Shown: positions 32,119 through 40,598, numbered from the stretch's first letter. The stretch is DNA of 43,745 bases from Azospirillum brasilense (GCF_003349955.1 NZ_QLKQ01000066.1:1-43745), one strand, 5' to 3'. Notes: a model not told the origin generated them from the letters alone. Made by a program: numbers and translations.

Positions 32119-32373
32119 CAAGGATTCCGTCAGACGGTCGGTTGACCGATATCTGGCGGATATTTTGGCCAGAACAGCTACATACTGTTTACACTCTTGA
32201 CGACTATGGAGTGTTGGGGGAGCATGATGCACGGGCTTGGCCTTCCTCTGCGGGCTCCCGTTGCCTGAGAACGCCTGTGGATGGCGAGTTCAGGCTTGCT
32301 TTTTCTTGCGTAGGCCATTACGACGCCCGCCTGAGGTTGGGGTCGGGGTGGCGATTCTCGTTTGGGGGGTGGT
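32119..32373. other. Low-GC stretch at the left of the island
   Basis: No gene of convincing length. A CGGTC-GGTT-GACCG dyad lies at 32136-32149, and an AT-rich part (32150-32210) probably carries the promoter for the two island genes, but no hexamer pair with correct spacing stands out. A GGGGGG run just before 32374 is the ribosome site of the 78-aa gene. Confidence 0.4.
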
Positions 32374-32610
32374 ATGAGTGGGACGGAGGCCGGTCGCCGG
32401 TTTTGGAACACGGACCTTAAGGATATTGAGGCCACCTTCCTGAAGGGACGCTCTGTCACGGAATTGCCTGTTTTCCTCAGCGACGCTGTTCCCCCACAAG
32501 GCAGCGTTCTGCTCGGCCAGGCTGTTGATATCGATCGTGAAATTGAGCGAATCGAACGCAAAGAGCGCCGTCAGAAGATGACGCGTTTTCTGAAGTTCTG
32601 GGAACGTTGA
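32374..32610 (+). CDS. Small island protein, function unknown
   Basis: 78 aa, with GC below that of the host genes. The N-terminal half is mixed (AGRRFWNTDLKDIEATFLKG), the C-terminal part a charged helix (DIDREIERIERKERRQKM). No signal peptide or known domain. It is followed after 74 nt by the 253-aa membrane protein, so the two form a small operon; by size it could be an antitoxin or regulatory partner, but no sequence motif proves that. Confidence 0.6.
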   Translation: MSGTEAGRRFWNTDLKDIEATFLKGRSVTELPVFLSDAVPPQGSVLLGQAVDIDREIERIERKERRQKMTRFLKFWER

Positions 32611-32684
32611 TTTTTTTTGCCCGAAAACACAACTTCAGGAAGTTTTTCTTCGGTATCTCGTAATGAATTTGGCCGCAGGGCGAT

Positions 32685-33446
32685 ATGAGTGCAACTGATC
32701 GTATTCGCTCGGCCAGTGAACTTCTTTGTAACGCGGATGAGGTGGCCCAGGCTGTCCCAAAGGCGTTGGAACAGTCGATCCGGCTTTATTACGTCTCCCG
32801 GTATCTTGTCGCCGTCTTCGAGGCGCGCTTCGGGCAACTGCCACTTCAGGTTTGGAACGAGTACCGCAACGCGCTCGATCATTTTTTCAGGCATGTGACC
32901 GCCGCGCAGGGCCGGGACATCTTTTCGTCCGAGGAACAGGGCCATCTGCGCAAGATGGAAGGGCACATCCAGCGCGCGGTGCTCGACATCTGCAAATTTT
33001 TCTGCGTCAGGAACCGCATACACATTGACGAGCAGATTCTTGCGTATGGCAAGAACGTTCTGGAACTGGTGGATCACGGCACCTTCTACTCGGGTGTTCT
33101 GTCCGATCGACAGGCGGCGTTGCGCGCTGCCGAAGCAGCGAAAATCGCTGATAGCGCCCTTGGGGAAGATGCGCGGACCAACTCGGAAATCGTTTCGAGA
33201 TACGTGAACGCGGTCTTCTGCTTCGAGAAAATAATCATTTCATTCGAGGATCACCAGAAAGCGATCGGCCAATGTCAGCAGTTGGTTGCTGCACAGGAGC
33301 GCCGCTTTGGTTTTAAATCGGTTTTTGTCGGCTTGCTGATCAACCTTCTGTCTGCGTTCGTTGGTTACATTGTCGCGCTGATCATGCCCGTTGACGTGAC
33401 CAACTGGTTCTCCCACGTTGCGAAATGGGTAAGTGGCGCTCTGTAG
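32685..33446 (+). CDS. Membrane-anchored protein with HEPN-like motif, unknown function
   Basis: 253 aa, mostly helical. Residues 61-66 read RNALDH, matching the R-N-x3-H form of the HEPN RNase motif, within a long helix (WNEYRNALDHFFRHV). A single membrane helix follows (about 213-235: FVGLLINLLSAFVGYIVALI) with a short hydrophilic tail. The bulk is predicted cytoplasmic. HEPN proteins are often toxins or defence effectors, but similarity outside the motif is not evident to me. Start ATG has a GCAGGGCG ribosome site. It ends inside the hairpin at 33432. Confidence 0.6.
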   Translation: MSATDRIRSASELLCNADEVAQAVPKALEQSIRLYYVSRYLVAVFEARFGQLPLQVWNEYRNALDHFFRHVTAAQGRDIFSSEEQGHLRKMEGHIQRAVLDICKFFCVRNRIHIDEQILAYGKNVLELVDHGTFYSGVLSDRQAALRAAEAAKIADSALGEDARTNSEIVSRYVNAVFCFEKIIISFEDHQKAIGQCQQLVAAQERRFGFKSVFVGLLINLLSAFVGYIVALIMPVDVTNWFSHVAKWVSGAL

Positions 33447-33455
33447 AGCGCCACT
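33432..33455. terminator. Hairpin between island and aminotransferase
   Basis: AGTGGCGCTC (33432-33441) and GAGCGCCACT (33446-33455) make a perfect 10-bp stem with a TGTA loop. It overlaps the end of the 253-aa gene and faces the aminotransferase end on the other strand. Without a T-run it may work for both converging transcripts. Confidence 0.6.
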
Positions 33456-33466
33456 CCATAGTCCCC

Positions 33467-34867
33467 TTACCCGCGCAGGACGGGGATCGCGGCGTCCAGC
33501 GCGATGGTCAGGCGGTCGAACATCAGGTTGATGTCCGCCTCGCCGATGACCAGCGGCGGGCAGACCGCCACGCTGTCGCCCATGGCGCGGATGATCAGGC
33601 CGTTTTCCTGGCTCAGCCCGTTCACCACGGCGCCGGCCCGGCCCACCGGATCGAACGGGGTCTTGGTCTCCTTGTCGGCGACCAGTTCGAGGGCGCCGAT
33701 CAGCCCGACGCCGCGCGCCTCGCCGACCAGCGGGTGGTCGGCCAGGGCCTTCAGCCGGCGCTGGAACAGCGGGGCGACGGCGCGGACATGGCCGACCAGA
33801 TCCCGCTCCTCGTAGATCTTCAGCGTCTCGATCGCCACCGCCGCCGCCACCGGGTGGGCGGAATAGGTGTAGCCGTGGCCGAAGGTGCCGATCTTCTTGC
33901 TCTCGTCCACGCAGGCCCGGTAGACCGCGTCCGACACCATCACCGCGGAGATCGGCAGATAGCCGGAGGACAGCTGCTTGGCGCAGGTAATGATGTCCGG
34001 CTGCATGCCCATGGTCTGGCTGCCCCAGAAATTCCCGGTCCGCCCGAAGCCGCAGATCACCTCGTCGGCGACCAGGAGGATGTCGTACTTCTTCAGGATC
34101 GGCTGGATCTTCGCGAAGTAGGTCGCGGGCGGCACGATGACGCCGCCGGCGCCCATCACCGGCTCCGCGAACAGGGCGGCGATGGTGTCCGGCCCCTCGG
34201 CCAGGATCAGCGCCTCCAGGCTTTCCGCAAGACGGGTCGCGAAATCCTCCTCGCTCTCGCCCGGCTCGGCGAAGCGGTAGTGGTGCGGGCAGTCGGTGTG
34301 CTGGATGCGGGCGATCGGCAGATCGAAATCGCGGTGGTTGTTCACCAGGCCGGTCAGGCTGGCGGTCGCCACGGTGACGCCGTGATAGGCCTTCACGCGC
34401 GACAGGATCTTCTTCTTCTCCGGACGGCCCAGCGCGTTGTTGTAGTACCAGACCAGCTTGACGGCGGTGTCGTTCGCCTCCGACCCGGAGTTGGCGAAGA
34501 ACACCTTGGACATCGGCACCGGAGCCAGCTTGATCAGCCGCTCGGCCAGATCGATGCCCGGCTCGTGGCTCTTGTGGCCGAAGACGTGGTAGGTCGGCAG
34601 CTTGCGCATCTGGCGGGTGGCGGCCTCGACCAGGCGCTCCTCACCCCAGCCCAGCGACACGCACCACAGGCTGGCCAGACCCTCGATGTATTCCTTGCCG
34701 CTGTCGTCGAAGACTCGCACGCCCTCCCCCCGCTCGATGATCAGCGGACCTTGGGTCTCGTGCGCGTGCAGGTTCGTGTAGGGGTGAAGGAAATACGCCT
34801 TGTCACGGCTGGCGGCGGAGTTTCCAGCGCCAAAATTATCAGTCGCCGCGACGCCCTGTTCGGTCAT
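33467..34867 (-). CDS. Class III (omega-type) aminotransferase
   Basis: 466 aa fold-type I PLP enzyme. It has the substrate loop HPYTNLHAHETQGPLIIERG, FFANSGSEANDTAVKLVWYY, the PLP-contacting Asp in LLVADEVICGFGRTG and the catalytic Lys in TCAKQLSSGYLPISAV. Such enzymes move an amino group from omega-amino or diamine substrates (putrescine, beta-alanine, GABA-like) to a keto acid; which one is not evident. The start is MTEQGVAATD, with upstream GGGAT. Its last 25 codons are duplicated at 32035. Confidence 0.92.
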   Translation of the reverse strand: MTEQGVAATDNFGAGNSAASRDKAYFLHPYTNLHAHETQGPLIIERGEGVRVFDDSGKEYIEGLASLWCVSLGWGEERLVEAATRQMRKLPTYHVFGHKSHEPGIDLAERLIKLAPVPMSKVFFANSGSEANDTAVKLVWYYNNALGRPEKKKILSRVKAYHGVTVATASLTGLVNNHRDFDLPIARIQHTDCPHHYRFAEPGESEEDFATRLAESLEALILAEGPDTIAALFAEPVMGAGGVIVPPATYFAKIQPILKKYDILLVADEVICGFGRTGNFWGSQTMGMQPDIITCAKQLSSGYLPISAVMVSDAVYRACVDESKKIGTFGHGYTYSAHPVAAAVAIETLKIYEERDLVGHVRAVAPLFQRRLKALADHPLVGEARGVGLIGALELVADKETKTPFDPVGRAGAVVNGLSQENGLIIRAMGDSVAVCPPLVIGEADINLMFDRLTIALDAAIPVLRG

Positions 34868-35075
34868 GATCTCTATCCCTGTGTTCGCTGCCGGAGTCGG
34901 TCGTTGCCGATGCTGGTTCGCCGCTGTTGAAAATGTTAAACGGCGCTCCCGATCATAGGCATGGTTGGCCCTCCTGACAAAGCCGGAGAATCGGGGGGTG
35001 GGGCGGGCATTCCCATCCTGCATGGCGCCCGGGCCCGTTGCGCAGGCTCCGGAGATTCGGAAGAGACGGGGAACG

Positions 35076-35711
35076 ATGATCACTTTGTATGGAATGCCGA
35101 GCAGCGCGTCGATGGCGCCGCACATCCTGCTGCGCGAGATCGGTCTGCCCTTTGACATGGTCCTGCTGGACCGCGCCACCGCCGCGCACAAGGCGCCGGA
35201 CTATCTGCGGCTGAACCCCAACGGACGGGTGCCGACTCTGGTCGACGGCGATCTCGTGCTGTTCGAAGCGGCGGCGATCTGCCTGCATCTGGCCGATTCG
35301 CACCCGGCCGCCGGGCTGGCCCCCGCGCCCGGCACGGCGGAGCGCGCGCGTTTCTACCAGTGGCTGGTCTTCCTGACCAACACCGTCCAGGCCGACATGC
35401 TGGTCTATTTCTACCCGGAGCGTCACGCCGAAGGGGCGGAGGCGCAGGCCTCGGTCAAGGCCATGGCCGAGGCGCGGCTGCTGGAGCGTTTCACGCTGCT
35501 CGACCGCGAATTGGGGAGCAAGGCGTGGTTCCTCGGCGGCGATTACAGCGCCGTCGATCCCTACCTGTTCACGCTGGCCCGCTGGACCCGATTCATGGGC
35601 ACCCCGGCGCGCCGCCTGCCCAACCTCGGCCCCTACCTCGCCCGCGTGCTGGACCGTCCCGCGGTCCAGGCGGCGTTCGAGGCCGAAGGGCTCGGCGAGC
35701 CTTACTATTGA
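35076..35711 (+). CDS. Glutathione S-transferase family protein
   Basis: 211 aa. N-terminal thioredoxin-like domain (MITLYGMPSSASMAPHILLR, NPNGRVPTLVDGDLVLFEAAAI; the cis-Pro and the Glu that bind glutathione are in RVPTL and FEAAAI), C-terminal helical domain. Catalytic Ser/Cys candidate is in PSSASM. Divergent from the aminotransferase, separated by about 210 nt. Confidence 0.9.
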   Translation: MITLYGMPSSASMAPHILLREIGLPFDMVLLDRATAAHKAPDYLRLNPNGRVPTLVDGDLVLFEAAAICLHLADSHPAAGLAPAPGTAERARFYQWLVFLTNTVQADMLVYFYPERHAEGAEAQASVKAMAEARLLERFTLLDRELGSKAWFLGGDYSAVDPYLFTLARWTRFMGTPARRLPNLGPYLARVLDRPAVQAAFEAEGLGEPYY

Positions 35712-35732
35712 GCAAACAAAGGGGGATGCCGC

Positions 35733-37481
35733 TCAGCGCGGCACCTGCCAGGGCAAATGCTCCGCGCCGACCAGCCGGTCGGCGTCGGCGGCGGGCATTG
35801 GGCGGGCGAAATGGTAGCCCTGCCCATAGTCGCAGGCGAGCGCGCGCAGCAGGTTGGCGTCGGCGCTCGTCTCGATGCCCTCGGCGATGACGTCGAAGCC
35901 GAGAAGCCGCGCCAGATCCATGATGATGCGGACGATGGCGCGGTTCTCCTCCGACTGGTGCATGGCCATGACGAAGGAACGGTCCACCTTCAGGCTGTCG
36001 ATGGGCAGCTTGTGCAGGTAGGACAGCGACGAATAGCCGGTGCCGAAATCGTCGATGGACATCTTGATGCCCAGCCCGCGCAGGGTCTGCAGCAGACGGA
36101 TCGACTGCTCGGCCTTTTCCATGACCGCGCTTTCGGTGATCTCCAGCTTGATCCAGGACGGCTCGGCCCCGGTCTCGCGCAGCACCTCGCGCACCAGAGC
36201 GACCATGTCGGGGTCGTTCAGCTGGCGGGTGGACAGGTTGATGCTCATGAACAGGTTGGCGGAGCCGGGCAGGCGCTGGTCCTGCCATTCGGCGATCTGC
36301 CGGCACGCCTCGCGCAGCACCCAGGCGCCCAGCGTGACGATCAGGCCGGTGCTCTCGGCGATCGGAATGAAGACGCCGGGGGGGATGTTGCCGCGCTCCG
36401 GATGGTTCCAGCGCACCAGCGCCTCGAACCCGGCCAGCCCGCCGGTGACCATCTCGACGATCGGCTGGTAGGCCACCCACAGCTCCTCGCCGCGCTCCAG
36501 GGCGCGGCGCAGGTCGTGCTCCAGCCGCACCTGCTCGACGACGCGGGCGTGCATGGCCGGGTCGAACCAGGCGTGGCGCCCGCCGCCCTGTTCGCGGGCG
36601 CGGCCGGTGGCGATCTCCGCGTCGCGCAGCACGTCCTCGGGCCGGGTGTGGGTGTCGCAGGAGGCGGCGACGCCGATGCTGGCCGACAGGAAGACCGAGG
36701 CGCCCGACGCCGTCTTGGCCGAGCGGACCAGCGACGCGATGGTGGACAGCCGCTCCTCCACCGCCAGCGGGTCCTGCGTGCCGCCGATCAGCAGCGCGAA
36801 GGCGTGGTCGCTGATGCGGGCGATCAGGTCGACCGAGCCGGCGCGCACGCTCAGCCGCGTCGCGACGTCGGTCAGGATCTCGTTGGCGAATCCCTGGCCC
36901 AGGCTGGTGCGCACGTCGACGAAGCGGTCGAAATCCACGATCACCACCGTGAAGGGTTCCCCCATCGCGTGGAAATCGGCCATGTGCTTGACCAGCAGCA
37001 GCCGGTTCGCCAGTCCGGTCACCGGGTCGTAATAGGCCAGCCGGAAGAGGTCGTCCTGGGTGCGCCGCCGCTCCGTCATGTTCTGCATGATGACGAAATA
37101 GCCGGCGATGGAGCCGTCGGGGTCGCGGTAGGGCGCGTGCACCCGCATCACATAGTCGTTGCCGCCGCCGGAGCGGGGAAGCCAGCCCTCCACCTGCACC
37201 GTCTCGCCGTCGAGCGCGCGTTCAACCGCGGCGCTGTTGTTGCGCAGCGTTTCCGGTCCGAGGATGTCGCCCACCGTGGTCCCGACGAGGGCGTCCAGCG
37301 TGCGGCCCATATAGTCCAGATACGCCTGGTTGGCGTAGAGGTGCCGCCGCTGCGTGTCGAGCAGGCCGACCATCGCCGGCATGACGTCGAGAAGTTGCCG
37401 CAGGGTGTCGAGCGCCGGAGCCCCGGAAACGGTGCCGGACAGGGCTGAGGCAAGCGAGGCGAGATGAGGGTCCGGCTTCAT
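35733..37481 (-). CDS. c-di-GMP phosphodiesterase with PAS and degenerate GGDEF domain
   Basis: 582 aa. PAS domain (about 30-140), then a GGDEF-fold domain whose signature has become SDHAF (224-228) and so should not make c-di-GMP, then a complete EAL domain: EAL at 353-355, MSINLSTRQL, LEITESAV, DDFGTGYSSLSYL, KVDRSFV and EGIET. It should therefore degrade c-di-GMP, perhaps with the GGDEF part binding GTP as a regulator. An upstream GTG at 37526 would add 15 residues. Confidence 0.9.
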   Translation of the reverse strand: MKPDPHLASLASALSGTVSGAPALDTLRQLLDVMPAMVGLLDTQRRHLYANQAYLDYMGRTLDALVGTTVGDILGPETLRNNSAAVERALDGETVQVEGWLPRSGGGNDYVMRVHAPYRDPDGSIAGYFVIMQNMTERRRTQDDLFRLAYYDPVTGLANRLLLVKHMADFHAMGEPFTVVIVDFDRFVDVRTSLGQGFANEILTDVATRLSVRAGSVDLIARISDHAFALLIGGTQDPLAVEERLSTIASLVRSAKTASGASVFLSASIGVAASCDTHTRPEDVLRDAEIATGRAREQGGGRHAWFDPAMHARVVEQVRLEHDLRRALERGEELWVAYQPIVEMVTGGLAGFEALVRWNHPERGNIPPGVFIPIAESTGLIVTLGAWVLREACRQIAEWQDQRLPGSANLFMSINLSTRQLNDPDMVALVREVLRETGAEPSWIKLEITESAVMEKAEQSIRLLQTLRGLGIKMSIDDFGTGYSSLSYLHKLPIDSLKVDRSFVMAMHQSEENRAIVRIIMDLARLLGFDVIAEGIETSADANLLRALACDYGQGYHFARPMPAADADRLVGAEHLPWQVPR

Positions 37482-37620
37482 GGGCGGGAATGGTCGAGAC
37501 ACCGTTGGGAAAACCACGATCAACACTTACGCGAAAGAATGCCCGCCCGTCAAAACCAAAGCCGCCGAAGATGGTGGAAAGCATCGCCCCACTATAATTG
37601 TCGAACGACCGGGCCAACCA

Positions 37621-37818
37621 TCATACTCGGGTATTCGTGCAAATCACGGTTGATGTTTTGATGGATGTTGATTGGATTTGTGGCATCGGCGGGGTGCGGG
37701 GCCGGCGGGTCGCGTGCCGATCCGCGTCGGACCACGGCAGGTTGCCGGCCTCGCGCAGGCCATCGGCGGTCGAATCGTAGGCCGGCGACCGGATCGGACG
37801 GTCGCGCGGATGCGGCAT
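37621..37818 (-). CDS. Possible small protein
   Basis: 65 aa. The first 40 codons have the strongly GC-rich third positions of host genes and the ATG is preceded by GGGGA at the right distance. The sequence (RDRPIRSPAYDSTADG, DADRHATRRPRTPP) has no known domain; its last 15 codons are AT-rich. Could be a real small gene or a chance reading frame. Confidence 0.35.
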   Translation of the reverse strand: MPHPRDRPIRSPAYDSTADGLREAGNLPWSDADRHATRRPRTPPMPQIQSTSIKTSTVICTNTRV

Positions 37819-37834
37819 GTCAGCGTTCCCCATT

Positions 37835-37871
37835 CTGACCGTCGTCAGAACCGGCCGCGCCGGGCTATAAT
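37835..37871 (+). promoter_or_regulatory. FNR-like dyad and TATAAT promoter of the usp gene
   Basis: CTGAC-CGTC-GTCAG (37835-37848) lies upstream of a perfect TATAAT (37866-37871). With a transcript start 10 to 12 nt after the -10 box, the dyad centre sits about 41 nt upstream, the class II activator position. There is no good -35, as expected for an activated promoter. The dyad is a variant of the FNR/CRP-family site. Confidence 0.55.
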
Positions 37872-37939
37872 TTCGCCCAATGCGCGAGAAGAGGTGGTGC
37901 ATCACGATCGCCCACCCGCGCGAGCGAGGGAGAATCGCC

Positions 37940-38779
37940 ATGGCACTCAAGGATCTGCTGGTGGTCGTCGACGACACCGACGCCGCAGCGGCGCGAATCG
38001 ATGCCGCCGCCCAACTGGCCGCGCGCACCGACGGCCACATCACCGGCCTTTACCCCGTCGTCCCGCTGACCCTGCCGGGCTATGTGGAGGCCGAGCTGCC
38101 GGACGAGGTGCGGGCCATGCAGCGCGGCTACACCGAGAATCAGACCGCCAGGGCCGAGGCCCTCTTCGCCGACGCGGTGCGCCGCAACGGCCTGACCGAC
38201 CGCTCGGAATGGCGGGTGCTCTATGGGCATCCGACGGACAGCGCGGCGCTGCACGGGCGCTACGCCGACGTGCTGGTGGTCGGGCAGGCCGACCCGCACC
38301 GCGACCGTGACCGTCCGATCGCGCTGCCGCAGGATCTGGTGTTCGAATGCGGGCGCCCGCTGCTGGTCGTGCCCTACGCCGGCAGCTTCCCCCACATCGG
38401 GGAGCGGGTGCTGGTCGCCTGGAACGGCAGTCGCGAGGCGGCCCGCGCGGTGGGCGACGCCATGCCCATCCTGACCGCCGCCAAGCGCGTGGTGGTGATG
38501 GCCGTCAACCCCAAGGCCGGTCCCGCCGGCATCGGCGACGAGCCGGGCGCCGACATCGCCAAGCATCTGTCGCGCCATGGCTGCCGGGTGGAGGCCACCC
38601 ACATCGTGACCGACCAGATCGATCCGGGCGACACGCTGCTGAACACGGTCGCCGACGAATCCTGCGATCTGCTGGTCATGGGGGCTTATGGGCGGTCGCG
38701 GCTGCGCGAACAGGTGCTGGGCGGCATGACCCGTTACATGCTGGAGCACATGACGGTGCCGGTCCTGATGAGTCATTGA
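37940..38779 (+). CDS. Universal stress protein, tandem Usp domains
   Basis: 279 aa with two UspA domains (1-140 and 150-279). The second has the ATP-binding signature GAYGRSRLREQVLGGMT. Usp proteins of this type are induced by oxygen limitation or stress. Start ATG at 37940 is preceded by GAGGGAGAA. The promoter at 37835-37871 with an FNR-like site fits anaerobic or microaerobic control. Confidence 0.94.
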   Translation: MALKDLLVVVDDTDAAAARIDAAAQLAARTDGHITGLYPVVPLTLPGYVEAELPDEVRAMQRGYTENQTARAEALFADAVRRNGLTDRSEWRVLYGHPTDSAALHGRYADVLVVGQADPHRDRDRPIALPQDLVFECGRPLLVVPYAGSFPHIGERVLVAWNGSREAARAVGDAMPILTAAKRVVVMAVNPKAGPAGIGDEPGADIAKHLSRHGCRVEATHIVTDQIDPGDTLLNTVADESCDLLVMGAYGRSRLREQVLGGMTRYMLEHMTVPVLMSH

Positions 38780-38915
38780 GGCCATCCGGTCGTCCGGGAA
38801 TAGTCCGGCGGTGCCGCCTGTTCATCCCAGTGTGGCGGCGCCGGACTTTGGCCGATGGGTTCGGTCGATGGGCTTCAGTCGACGGGCGCCGCCGGACCTG
38901 CGAAGGAAGGCCGGC

Positions 38916-39320
38916 ATGAGCGCGCTGATTTCCACGTTTCTCCACCGCATGCGTCCTTCGGGCGTTGCCGCGGTGTTTCGTCCGGCGGCCCGCGTTGCGG
39001 TGCTGGGCATCGCCGGGGCGCTGGCGCTGGCCGTTCTGCCAACGGCCGCGGACGCGCACGGCCCGCGCGACCGCGGGTCCTGGTATGGCGGTCCTCCCTA
39101 CGGCGGGCCTTCGGTGATCGTGCCGCCGCCGGGAAGCCGGGTGATCGTCGTGCCGGGCTACCGCCCGCCGCCGCCCATCGTGGTCGCCCCGCCGCCTTAC
39201 TGGGGGCCGCCGCCCCGTCATCACCATCACCGCGGCTGGCGGAACGATTGGGGGCCGCGCCCCTATCCGGGGCCGGGCGTGCAGTTCTACGGCGGCTGGT
39301 CCGCGGGCCGGGGCTGGTGA
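38916..39320 (+). CDS. Secreted Pro/Gly/His-rich protein
   Basis: 134 aa. A hydrophobic signal (VAVLGIAGALALAVLPTAADA) is followed by a proline-, glycine- and tyrosine-rich mature part (YGGPPYGGPSVIVPPPG, RHHHHRGW, PYPGPGVQFYGG) with no cysteines. The histidine run could bind metal. A GAAGGAAGG ribosome site marks the start. Likely envelope or extracellular; no function known to me. Confidence 0.75.
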   Translation: MSALISTFLHRMRPSGVAAVFRPAARVAVLGIAGALALAVLPTAADAHGPRDRGSWYGGPPYGGPSVIVPPPGSRVIVVPGYRPPPPIVVAPPPYWGPPPRHHHHRGWRNDWGPRPYPGPGVQFYGGWSAGRGW

Positions 39321-39511
39321 CGGCCCGGTCTGCTTGAGGCCGGGCCGTGTGAGGCCCATCCGCGTGGGGCGAGTCCGACGGGAAAGGACGGACTTCCCGT
39401 CATCGGCATCGCAGCGACGCATTCTCGCATGGACATCATCCCGTTGCCCGGCCATGCTCGCCGTGGTGGCGCTTGGTTTTGAGCGCCGCGCAGTGCGTGC
39501 GTGAGGGTGCG

Positions 39512-40066
39512 ATGCTCTTTTCCAATCAAGAAACGGATGTTCGGCGGGCCACGAAGCGCGGCCTGTCCGCGGTCGTCCTGGGGATGGCGGTCCTGTCGCT
39601 CGGCGCCTGCGCCAGCCAGAGCCAGAACCGCTACAGCTACCGCGACGTCGGCCACGCGACCTCGGTCGAGTTCGGCACCGTGATGGCGACCCGTCCGGTG
39701 GATATCCAGGGTCAGAACACGGGGGCCGGGGGGCTGGTCGGCGGCGCTGCCGGCGGGCTGGCGATGTCCAACGTCGGCAAGGGCTCCGGCAACGTGGCGG
39801 CGATCCTGGGCGGTGCCCTGGTGGGCGCCGTGGCCGGCGCCGTGGCCGAACAGGCGATCTCGGACCGCACCGGGATCGAGTATGTGGTGACTCTGGCCAC
39901 TGGCCGCACGATCACCATCGTTCAGGAGCAGGGGACCAACGAGCCGATCTTCGGTCCCGGCCAGCGGGTGATGGTGCAGACCAACGGCACCTACCAGCGT
40001 GTCCTGTCCGCCGATCATCTGCCGACCGAGACGAACCGCCCCAAGGGCATCAAAGTGGTGGATTGA
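39512..40066 (+). CDS. Glycine-zipper outer-membrane lipoprotein (SlyB-like)
   Basis: 184 aa. A lipobox (SLGACASQS) gives a lipidated Cys after a signal sequence. The central glycine-zipper (GAGGLVGGAAGGLAMSN, ILGGALVGAVAGAVAEQ) and the C-terminal sheet (YVVTLATGRTITIVQEQ, FGPGQRVMVQTNGTYQRV) are typical of the SlyB/17-kDa antigen family of outer-membrane lipoproteins, which stabilise the envelope. Start ATG at 39512 has GAGGG upstream. Confidence 0.88.
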   Translation: MLFSNQETDVRRATKRGLSAVVLGMAVLSLGACASQSQNRYSYRDVGHATSVEFGTVMATRPVDIQGQNTGAGGLVGGAAGGLAMSNVGKGSGNVAAILGGALVGAVAGAVAEQAISDRTGIEYVVTLATGRTITIVQEQGTNEPIFGPGQRVMVQTNGTYQRVLSADHLPTETNRPKGIKVVD

Positions 40067-40166
40067 GGCGGATCGGATCGGCCGCGGGCTGAGGCCCCGG
40101 CACGGCATCTCCTCCCGCCTGTTGACCCGAGGGAACGAGGGGAACGGCGTGCGGGAGAATGGTTCG

Positions 40167-40562
40167 ATGAGGGATGGAACGTTCGGGGCGGCGGGGAGCC
40201 TCCGCAAGATTTTGCGGGGTGGCGCCATGGCGTCGGTGGTCCTCACGGGCGCCTGCGCCGGGCTGAGTCCGCCGCCACAGGCCGCCCCCGAACCCGGCGC
40301 GGTGAGCGCCCTGGATCGGCTGAGCCCGAACCGCTGCAACGGGGCCGTGGCGTCCTCCCTCGCCGGGGTGCGGATCCCGGTGTCCGACGTCCGCTATCTG
40401 GCCTACGGTCTGTACCGCAACATACCGGGCGACATCGTCGGCTACGACGCGTGGGTGGGCTTGAACAGCCAACCCGGAGCCGTGGTGGTGCAACTCGATG
40501 AATATTGCGCGCCGCGCCAGATCTACGCGCGCGAGGGCGCCCGGCTTCCCGACGCCCGATGA
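40167..40562 (+). CDS. Small lipoprotein
   Basis: 131 aa. Lipobox LTGAC (signal MASVVLTGACAG) with a short Pro/Ala linker and a mature domain that holds CNGAVASSLAGVRIPVSDVR, YLAYGLYRNIPGDIVGYDAW and a further Cys. No family recognised. The start at 40167 with GGGAGAA upstream is better than an upstream GTG (40149). It follows the SlyB-like gene by 100 nt and may be co-expressed. Confidence 0.7.
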   Translation: MRDGTFGAAGSLRKILRGGAMASVVLTGACAGLSPPPQAAPEPGAVSALDRLSPNRCNGAVASSLAGVRIPVSDVRYLAYGLYRNIPGDIVGYDAWVGLNSQPGAVVVQLDEYCAPRQIYAREGARLPDAR

Positions 40563-40598
40563 CGCGCCGGCCGCGCCCGGACAACAAAGCCCCCGGAC

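Larger units (their letters stand above)
37482..37939. other. Intergenic region between the EAL and usp genes
   Basis: Contains the usp promoter region (37835-37871) and the possible minus-strand small gene at 37621-37818. Low-GC parts are at 37540-37680. I see no other RNA or repeat. Confidence 0.4.

Noticed and set aside
32142..32193. A sigma-70 promoter for the island genes
   Set aside because: Candidate hexamers (TTGACC, TTGGCC, TTTACA) lack a partner at a correct 16-18 nt spacing, so no specific promoter is claimed.
32035..32232. A 65-codon minus-strand frame that ends with the duplicated aminotransferase tail
   Set aside because: Only its last 25 codons match the aminotransferase; the upstream part is island DNA without similarity, so it is treated as a gene scar and not a coding gene.
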